Under the pieces are notes generated by a model. That model was not told the DNA's origin. It saw nothing but the letters and a program-made list of their open reading frames with translations, and searched no databases. Of a stretch of 7,488 bases of DNA, positions 1 to 4,402 are shown piece by piece (position 1 is the first letter of the stretch; every line of letters starts with the position of its first letter). The position numbers were made by a program, and so were the translations under genes. Location of the stretch: assembly GCA_046155605.1 (NCBI GenBank), contig JBJXFQ010000060.1, forward strand, positions 1 through 7,488, read 5' to 3'. The DNA comes from JAEUIZ01 sp046155605 (GTDB lineage Bacteria > Planctomycetota > Phycisphaerae > Phycisphaerales > UBA1924).

Positions 1-1
1 C

Positions 2-120
2 ATCTCGTGGTTCCAGAACTTCCGCCGCCTCCGCATCGCTATGAGAAGTCCGCCGCACGCTTCCAAGGCTTCCTCCACCTCGGCTGCGCCGTCATCCTGC
101 TCAGGCCGGTTTACGGATAG
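2..120 (+). pseudogene. 3' remnant of an IS5-family-like transposase, frameshifted
   Basis: Frame 2 from the left edge reads ISWFQNFRRLRI. After position 37 the reading continues one frame over as RYEKSAARFQGFLHLGCAV and on to a TAG stop at 118-120. The join RLRI-RYEK is the usual C-terminal signature of IS5-type DDE transposases (a Trp/Phe-rich start, RLRIRYE, then a hydrophobic 'LGCAVILLR' end). Restoring one C before position 38 (atc-cgc-tat-gag) gives the continuous family sequence, so this is a single-base deletion. The catalytic DDE residues lie left of the window, so only about 40 codons can be judged. The stop is followed within a few bases by what may be the element's right end. Family membership rests on motif recall. 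The deletion could be real decay or a sequence error. Confidence 0.72.
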
Positions 121-127
121 CCTCTAG
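106..127 (+). mobile_element. Possible right end of the IS5-like element
   Basis: The transposase stop lies inside the stretch ccggtttacggatagcctct. Read inward on the minus strand it begins GAGGCTATCCGTAAA, which resembles the terminal repeats of IS5-group elements, where the transposase gene often runs into the right repeat. The left end is outside the window, so neither the inverted-repeat partner nor the target duplication can be checked. The exact boundary, near 123-127, is a guess. Confidence 0.35.
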
Positions 128-240
128 AAAGATGGGACGAAAGAACGCAGGGAAGAAAGGTGGAAGTGACGGCAGAGGCCGGATAGAAGCGGTAGTCACC
201 GGTCAGGAGGCCGGTGCCACCATACGACGATTGTGAAGGC

Positions 241-282
241 AAAAAAGAGAGTCCCGCGCCGGGGAGGCATCCGACGCGGGAC
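241..282 (-). terminator. Rho-independent terminator-like hairpin on the minus strand
   Basis: A perfect 8-bp inverted repeat, GTCCCGCG (251-258) and CGCGGGAC (275-282), encloses a 16-base GC-rich loop. On the minus strand the hairpin is followed by TCTCTTTTTT (complement of 241-250), which gives the stem plus U-tract of an intrinsic terminator. The U-run starts four bases after the stem, which is slightly late. On the plus strand no U-run follows. No minus-strand gene that it would end is visible in the window. Confidence 0.5.
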
Positions 283-554
283 CACACCAGGGGCTCATGG
301 GGGCTCGTTGCGGCCCGATCGCCACCCGTTGCAACCGGGGGCTCTCTCCTTCCCAGGGTGCTCGGGGCGTGCCCTCGCTCTCTCTCGCTCCGCCTCGCCA
401 TCAACCTCTCGGCGTCCGGGCGGCACGGCACAGGGCCGATGCCATCACGATCCAATTCATTCGCCACACAATCCCAGCGCGGCCTCACGGCGGGAGCCCG
501 TGCGGTGGGTCTATGCCGGTGTCGCGGCGGGGGACTCGCGCGGAGCGGGCGATG

Positions 555-570
555 GCCCGGATTCCCGGGC
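555..570 (+). other. Hairpin just upstream of coaD
   Basis: GCCCGG (555-560) and CCGGGC (565-570) form a perfect 6-bp stem with a 4-base loop, 26 bases before the coaD start. There is no U-run, so it is not an intrinsic terminator. It overlaps the place where a -35 element would sit for the putative leaderless promoter of coaD, so it could matter for regulation or may be chance in GC-rich DNA. Confidence 0.3.
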
Positions 571-584
571 GTGGAGAGGGCCGA

Positions 585-590
585 TAGACT
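585..590 (+). promoter_or_regulatory. Possible -10 element of a leaderless coaD promoter
   Basis: TAGACT fits the TANNNT core of a -10 box and ends six bases before the coaD ATG, so transcription would begin at or next to the start codon. No Shine-Dalgarno sequence sits at normal distance: the only purine run, GGAGAGGG at 573-580, is 16 bases away. The -35 region at correct spacing (562-567, ttcccg) is weak and partly inside a hairpin. Confidence 0.4.
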
Positions 591-596
591 GGCGGC

Positions 597-1154
597 ATGG
601 CGCACCTGGCCGTCTTCCCCGGCTCGTTCGATCCGATGACCTTTGGGCATCTGGATGTCATCGCGCGCGGTCGAAGGCTCTTTGACGAACTGATCGTGGC
701 GATCGGGCGAAACCCCGGCAAGGACGTGCTTTTCACGCCCGACGAGCGCCTGGCGATGGCGACGCGGCTGGTGGCGGATGTCGTCGCGCGAGAGCCCGAA
801 GCAGCGCCCGTCTCGGTGCGGGCCTTCTCGGGACTGACGGTCGATTTCGCACGCTCGGTCGGCGCGGCGGCGTTGCTCCGCGGAGTGCGGAATCTCTCCG
901 ACCTGCAATATGAGGTGCAGCAGGCCATCACTAATCGCGAGGTCGCGGGGATCGAGACGGCCTTCGTCGTCGCCGGGCAGACGTTCGCCTATACGAGTTC
1001 GAGCCTGATCCGGCAGATCACGGCGATGGGCAACGACCTGACGGCACTCTCCGCGATGGTCCCCCCGCTCGTCGTCGACGCTCTGCGACAGAAAAAGGCC
1101 TCGCGGCATCCGCTGCTCGAGAGTCTCCGTGCCGAGCGCGATGTGGAGGCCTAG
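597..1154 (+). CDS. coaD: Phosphopantetheine adenylyltransferase (CoaD)
   Basis: CoaD transfers AMP from ATP to 4'-phosphopantetheine, giving dephospho-CoA. It is the penultimate step of CoA synthesis in the cytosol and a member of the nucleotidyltransferase alpha/beta phosphodiesterase fold. The 185-residue product begins with the ATP-binding motif PGSFDPMTFGHLD (residues 8-20, with the T/HxGH-type His18), followed by Lys42 in the NPGK loop, the LLRGVRN motif (93-99, Arg95 and Arg98) and the C-terminal SSSLIR nucleotide loop (134-139). All key positions of the E. coli enzyme are matched. E. coli CoaD is 159 residues long; here most of the excess is a charged tail after residue 165. The ATG is fixed by the family N-terminus, as the motif begins at residue 8. 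There is no good Shine-Dalgarno site, and a -10-like TAGACT six bases upstream suggests a leaderless transcript. A separate promoter follows, so it appears monocistronic. Confidence 0.96.
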   Translation: MAHLAVFPGSFDPMTFGHLDVIARGRRLFDELIVAIGRNPGKDVLFTPDERLAMATRLVADVVAREPEAAPVSVRAFSGLTVDFARSVGAAALLRGVRNLSDLQYEVQQAITNREVAGIETAFVVAGQTFAYTSSSLIRQITAMGNDLTALSAMVPPLVVDALRQKKASRHPLLESLRAERDVEA

Positions 1155-1245
1155 CCGGCGCACGGCGCGCCCGTGGGCATGGGAGCGGCCCCGTCCTGCA
1201 TCGCTGCGACTCGCCAACATTCTGCGCAAACTTTGGATTGAGGGC

Positions 1246-1273
1246 TTGACAGGCGCGTGAATCTTGGTAGGGT
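1246..1273 (+). promoter_or_regulatory. Sigma-70-type promoter of the broken propeller gene
   Basis: A perfect -35 TTGACA (1246-1251) is followed after 16 bases by TAGGGT (1268-1273), which fits the -10 TANNNT pattern. Transcription would start near 1280, leaving a leader of about 37 bases before the ATG at 1317. It is the best promoter match I found in the window. Confidence 0.6.
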
Positions 1274-1303
1274 GGTCCGAAAGGCGTGAGTCTGCCGCCG
1301 CAT

Positions 1304-1309
1304 AAGGAG
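1304..1309 (+). promoter_or_regulatory. Shine-Dalgarno site that fixes the start at 1317
   Basis: AAGGAG lies seven bases before the ATG at 1317, which is ideal spacing. It shows that translation is meant to begin at 1317, not at the GTG at 1381, which has no such site. The true frame therefore crosses the run of ten G at 1362-1371. Confidence 0.75.
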
Positions 1310-1361
1310 CAAGGCCATGACGACTCGCAAGTTCTGGACCGCGATTTTGACGGCGTTGTTA

Positions 1362-1371
1362 GGGGGGGGGG
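1362..1371 (+). repeat. Run of ten G inside the signal-peptide region
   Basis: Ten consecutive G lie within codons 16-19 of the propeller gene. Nine G would put the well-supported start in frame with the rest of the protein; ten G sends it to a stop at 1389 after 24 codons. Such mononucleotide tracts change length easily by slippage, and are also a common place for sequencing error. Confidence 0.85.
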
Positions 1372-1380
1372 TCGGGTACG

Positions 1381-2430
1381 GTGTGCTTTGAAGCCAAAGC
1401 ACAACTCACCTCGGTGTGGACGCAGAGCCATCCCTCAAGCCCGGCGTCGGGGCTGAACGACGAAGCGATCGGGGTGATCGAGGCGGGAGGATCGACGTTT
1501 GTCGCGGGCACGAGGATGAACTCGTCCACGTCGTCCTTCGTCCGGGTGGTGAGTTACGCGAACGTGAACGGAAGTCTCCAGGATGAGAAGGACTGGCCCG
1601 CGGCCAGCGAGACGATGTTCTACACGCGCAAGATGGCGGTGTACGCCCTTCCGAACCTGGAATACACGCGGGTCTACGTTGCCGGCGAACTGTTCATCAC
1701 CGGGTCGTATCGTCGCGTCTTCGTCCTCGCCTTCGAGGAGAACTATGACTCGCGGAAGATGGAACTCGTGTGGTCGAAAGTCATCGACGACGAGGCCGAC
1801 ACCGCCGAGCGACAGGGCGACGACTTCCTCGTGGGCATGGAGGCGACCGAGAACTACGTCGCCGTCGCCATCAACCGCAAGGGCGCGGGGCGCGACTTCC
1901 GTGGCGTCGCCCTGAGCACGAACACAGGCGGCGTCGCCTTCGCCGGCACCTGGGCGGGTACCGGAAACGTTGACGACGTGCCCGTGGGCGTGGTCCTCTA
2001 TGACCAGGGAACGACCGCCGGCACCTCGTCGATCTACGTCGGCGGCACGACCACCATGGACGGACAGCTCAGGTACAAAATCGTCGGGTGGGACAACTCC
2101 AGCCCGTCGCAGGTTGTGGCGGACATTGGCCCGGCCGGGCCGTCGGGGAACGACACCCAGGCCCGCGCCATGTGCGGCAGGCCCAACTGGTCCACCAACT
2201 TCCAATATGTTTCGGCCCCGGTTGTGCTCGCGTGCAGCACCAACAGCACCTCGATCGGCACCAGCGACACCGACTATTACGCGATCGCCAACGACATCGT
2301 CTCGGGCCTCGACCTTTCGCAGCGGTGGGATCGCCGTCTCACACGCACGGGGATCGACATCCCGACCGCAGTGATGTCCCTGACGTTCGCGACCGGCGCG
2401 GAGCCCGCGCAGGAAGCAAGCAAGGTCTAG
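1381..2430 (+). CDS. N-terminal open fragment of the broken propeller protein
   Basis: This is the long open piece between the G-run and the TAG, and an automatic caller may report it as a 349-residue gene from the GTG at 1381. I regard it as a fragment of the 1317-2883 gene. The GTG has no ribosome-binding site and falls inside the signal peptide (the product would begin VCFEAKAQ). It holds the first five repeats, with motifs FVAG, YVAG, YVAV, YVGG and VLAC. If translated alone it would lack a secretion signal and an uneven share of the propeller, so an independent function is unlikely. Confidence 0.45.
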   Translation: MCFEAKAQLTSVWTQSHPSSPASGLNDEAIGVIEAGGSTFVAGTRMNSSTSSFVRVVSYANVNGSLQDEKDWPAASETMFYTRKMAVYALPNLEYTRVYVAGELFITGSYRRVFVLAFEENYDSRKMELVWSKVIDDEADTAERQGDDFLVGMEATENYVAVAINRKGAGRDFRGVALSTNTGGVAFAGTWAGTGNVDDVPVGVVLYDQGTTAGTSSIYVGGTTTMDGQLRYKIVGWDNSSPSQVVADIGPAGPSGNDTQARAMCGRPNWSTNFQYVSAPVVLACSTNSTSIGTSDTDYYAIANDIVSGLDLSQRWDRRLTRTGIDIPTAVMSLTFATGAEPAQEASKV

Positions 2431-2445
2431 ATCACGGGCTCGAGC

Positions 2446-2883
2446 GTGAACAGCAGCAGCCGCGAGTGGGCTTTCACTGTTCAACTGGATGATCTCAACA
2501 ACGGCAACCCGAACTGGACGAGCGAGTGGGGCCGGGCAAGTGCATCAGGCCCGGATCGAGGACAGGCCATCAGCCTGGGATGGTCGGACGTGACGGAACC
2601 GAACATCTATGTCACCGGCCAGAGCCAAAGCACGAACGGATCGCACTCGGACGTGCTTGTGATGCGGTACGACTGGAACCCGTCCTCATCAAGCCCGACG
2701 CCGTTCTACGATCCGCCCAGTTTCTACGACCGTTCTGGCTTGAACGACGCGGGCTTGGCGATCGGCTGCCGATTCATCAGCGAGGAAAGTGGTGCCCGAG
2801 GGGTGTTCTTCACAGGCTTTGGTACGTCGTCTACGAGCGCAAAGGATTATGTGACGCGCCGTTACGACGACCCGACACCGTGA
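2446..2883 (+). CDS. C-terminal open fragment of the broken propeller protein
   Basis: This 145-residue piece follows the TAG in the same frame, with a possible GTG start at 2446 but no Shine-Dalgarno site or signal peptide. It carries the rest of repeat six (SSREWAFTVQLDD) and repeats seven and eight (IYVTGQS with VMRYD, FFTGF with YVTRRYD). The bases between the TAG and 2446 also read as good repeat sequence (ITGSS), so the protein originally ran through the TAG. It is best treated as the 3' part of the gene starting at 1317. Confidence 0.4.
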   Translation: MNSSSREWAFTVQLDDLNNGNPNWTSEWGRASASGPDRGQAISLGWSDVTEPNIYVTGQSQSTNGSHSDVLVMRYDWNPSSSSPTPFYDPPSFYDRSGLNDAGLAIGCRFISEESGARGVFFTGFGTSSTSAKDYVTRRYDDPTP

Positions 2884-2895
2884 CATCCCGAAGAT

Positions 2896-2912
2896 GGCTC
2901 AGCGTTTGAGCC
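2896..2912 (+). other. Short hairpin between the two secreted-protein genes
   Basis: GGCTCA (2896-2901) and TGAGCC (2907-2912) form a perfect 6-bp stem with a 5-base loop, 13 bases after the stop at 2883. No U-run follows, so it is a weak or partial terminator at best. It might instead protect an mRNA end or act in a two-gene transcript, since no clear promoter sits between the genes. Confidence 0.35.
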
Positions 2913-2934
2913 TCGACGCCAATCGCGAACGTCG

Positions 2935-2941
2935 AAAGGAG
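2935..2941 (+). promoter_or_regulatory. Shine-Dalgarno site of the dockerin-tailed protein
   Basis: AAAGGAG lies five bases before the ATG at 2947. It supports that start, which also opens directly into a signal peptide. Confidence 0.7.
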
Positions 2942-2946
2942 CGGCC

Positions 2947-4320
2947 ATGCGTCGCATTGTGTTGATTGTTATCCTTGTTCTTGCTGCGCGCGTTGGCGTC
3001 GCCACGGCGCAGACCTGTACGCCCTATTGGGCCTCGGCTGGCCCGATGCCAACTGCGGCAGAGTCCATCAGGGCGATTGTCCACGATGCGGGGGACGGCG
3101 AGGCGATCTATAGTTGGTTCTCGACGAGCACGGGACGTGTGTATCGCTTTCGGAACGGAGGCTGGACGCTCATCGCCGCGCCGTCGATCAACGGTCTTCC
3201 AAACTACAAGAGCATCTATGGGCTCAACGAACTGATGATCGAGGGCGTGAAGTCTCTGTACCTCTATACGCGGTATTCGAAGGTGCATACGGAACCCGGG
3301 CTCACTATCGACCACTACATCCACCAGTTATTCAGATGGACGGGTACCACCTGGGTGCCGGCACCAGACGGCCTTCTACCAAGCCGGCCGCAGTACCCGG
3401 AAGCAGACGCCGAGCCATACCTAAGCGCGGATGTCGGCACGGGGATGACGGTCTTCGGTCGCATCATTGATCGTACCAATGACCGCTCCCACGTTGGCGA
3501 GTGGAGCCCGAGCGGACGCTGGAGAGTAGTTGGTACTACGCAGGCGTTCAGCATTGGATTGGCGAGCTTTGACGACGGCAACGGAACGGCCCTCTATGCC
3601 TTCGGCAACATGCAGACCCTTAACGGCATGCCGGTGAAGGGCTTCGCCAAGTGGGACGGCGAGCGATGGACTTTCCCTTGGGACGAGTGGATCCCCTCGA
3701 TCTCAACAGTGTGGCAACCCGCGGTGGTCGACCACGGGTTTGGGCCGCTGCTCTATACGAACCACGCGGGCGGGGACGACGCCGGTTTCCTTCGACGATG
3801 GAACGGGGACAAGTGGGCGATCGTGCCGAGTTTGGAGGTCTCGCAGACGAGCCTATCGGCCATCACGCAGATGGCGGTCTTCGATGACGGGCGCGGCCCG
3901 GCGCTCTACATCGCGGGCGGGTTCCAGCGCATCCAGGGTCAGGACATTGTCAAGATCGCGCGGTACGACGGGGCGACGTGGGAGCCGCTGGGCGCGGGAA
4001 TCCTCTGGGGGCCTTCGTACGGGCCATTTCATCGGAACATGGTGGCGTATAACGACCCTCGGCGTGGGCCGTCGCTCTTTGTGGGCGCGACGCATGTGGG
4101 CGGGGGCGTGGTGCCGCGGTACGCGCAGTGGGTGGGCTGCCCCAACTGCTACGCGGACTGTGACTTGGACCGGGCTCTGACGGCGGCGGACTTCGTCTGC
4201 TTCATGAGCAAGTACGCGGCGCTGGACCCGTACGCGAACTGCACGGTGGACCAGACCATCGACGTGGCCGACTTCAACTGCTTCATCGAGAAGTACGCGG
4301 CGGGGTGCCCCGGGTGGTGA
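2947..4320 (+). CDS. Secreted seven-repeat propeller-like protein with a C-terminal GC-type dockerin-like module
   Basis: The protein has 457 residues. Residues 1-21 form a signal peptide (Arg-Arg start, hydrophobic core IVLIVILVLAA, ATA-Q cleavage). Seven repeats of about 50 residues follow. Each has a strand such as ALYAFG or ALYIAGG, then a line like GFAKWDGERW or IARYDGATWEPLG. The strand aromatics are near residues 55, 105, 170, 217, 270, 321 and 378, as in a seven-bladed beta-propeller. Residues 398-457 are cysteine-rich and carry two EF-hand-like dockerin loops (DCDLDRALTAAD, 404-415, and NCTVDQTIDVAD, 431-442), each followed by F-x-C-F and K-Y-A, ending AAGCPGW. Such tails occur on many exported Phycisphaerae proteins and may anchor or sort them; the partner is unknown. 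It lies 63 bases after the broken propeller gene and may share its transcript. A weak stem (4322-4326 with 4346-4350) follows the stop. No catalytic motif is seen and the ligand is unknown. Confidence 0.85.
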   Translation: MRRIVLIVILVLAARVGVATAQTCTPYWASAGPMPTAAESIRAIVHDAGDGEAIYSWFSTSTGRVYRFRNGGWTLIAAPSINGLPNYKSIYGLNELMIEGVKSLYLYTRYSKVHTEPGLTIDHYIHQLFRWTGTTWVPAPDGLLPSRPQYPEADAEPYLSADVGTGMTVFGRIIDRTNDRSHVGEWSPSGRWRVVGTTQAFSIGLASFDDGNGTALYAFGNMQTLNGMPVKGFAKWDGERWTFPWDEWIPSISTVWQPAVVDHGFGPLLYTNHAGGDDAGFLRRWNGDKWAIVPSLEVSQTSLSAITQMAVFDDGRGPALYIAGGFQRIQGQDIVKIARYDGATWEPLGAGILWGPSYGPFHRNMVAYNDPRRGPSLFVGATHVGGGVVPRYAQWVGCPNCYADCDLDRALTAADFVCFMSKYAALDPYANCTVDQTIDVADFNCFIEKYAAGCPGW

Positions 4321-4389
4321 GCCGCGGGCCGGCGAGGGTTCTTCGCGCGGTCTGTTGATGATCGCTACGAAAGCACGCGGCGCGGCCCC

Positions 4390-4395
4390 TACGCT
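4390..4395 (+). promoter_or_regulatory. Possible -10 element of a leaderless pheT promoter
   Basis: TACGCT fits TANNNT and ends seven bases before the ATG at 4403. No Shine-Dalgarno site precedes that ATG. The spacing mirrors that at coaD. A -35 element is not recognisable. Confidence 0.35.
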
Positions 4396-4402
4396 TGGCC
4401 CC

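Larger units (their letters stand above)
121..596. other. 476-base intergenic stretch without a supported gene
   Basis: This stretch lies between the transposase remnant and coaD. Open frames exist on both strands, but they are arginine-, proline- and serine-rich, lack ribosome-binding sites and family motifs, and overlap one another, as expected of chance frames in GC-rich DNA. What can be seen is a 6-bp hairpin at 197-216 (CACCGG/CCGGTG), a minus-strand terminator-like hairpin at 241-282, three copies of GGGGCTC at 290-344, a homopyrimidine-rich patch around 375-400, and a 6-bp hairpin just before coaD at 555-570. The minus strand from about 590 to 282 could encode a small untranslated RNA ending at the terminator, but nothing shows this directly. 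Confidence 0.5.
1317..2883 (+). pseudogene. Secreted beta-propeller-like repeat protein, broken by a poly-G frameshift and an in-frame TAG
   Basis: Translation from ATG 1317 gives MTTRKFWTAILTALLGGG and then runs to a stop at 1389. Removing one G from the ten-G run (1362-1371) joins this start to the long frame that continues as SGTVCFEAKAQLTSVW. That frame is interrupted by TAG at 2428-2430 and resumes in the same frame to TGA at 2881-2883. Repaired, it encodes 521 residues: a signal peptide with a likely AKA-Q cleavage after residue 28, then eight repeats whose (Y/F)-V-x-G-type strands fall at residues 61, 120, 180, 240, 303, 371, 431 and 497, about 60 apart. Several resemble SBBP-type propeller repeats, for example IYVTGQS followed by DVLVMRYD, and FFTGF followed by DYVTRRYD. 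No sorting domain is seen. The role is unknown, and an extracellular or surface propeller is inferred. Promoter and ribosome site are intact. Recent inactivation, phase variation at the G-tract and sequence errors are all possible. Confidence 0.75.

Noticed and set aside
1155..1180. GC-rich hairpin after coaD as a terminator
   Set aside because: The short GGCGC/GCGCC stem has no U-run and is common by chance at this base composition.
111..1229. 372-codon minus-strand open frame across the gap and coaD
   Set aside because: It is antisense to a clear coaD gene, very rich in Arg, His and Pro, has no family motif, and is a typical shadow in GC-rich DNA.
1362..1371. Programmed ribosomal frameshift at the G-run
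   Set aside because: It would need skipping of one base with no visible stimulating element, and the downstream TAG would still cut the product short. Tract-length variation or error is simpler.
2428..2430. Pyrrolysine or other recoding at the TAG
   Set aside because: The position calls for an aromatic strand residue in a structural repeat, no recoding signal is visible, and a Tyr-to-stop change is simpler.
1435..2484. 349-codon minus-strand open frame opposite the propeller gene
   Set aside because: The plus strand carries a signal peptide, promoter, ribosome site and regular repeats. The minus frame has none and is His/Arg/Val-rich.
4355..4402. Upstream TTG start for pheT
   Set aside because: It adds 16 residues with no conservation, while the family N-terminus MKxSxxWL begins exactly at the ATG at 4403.
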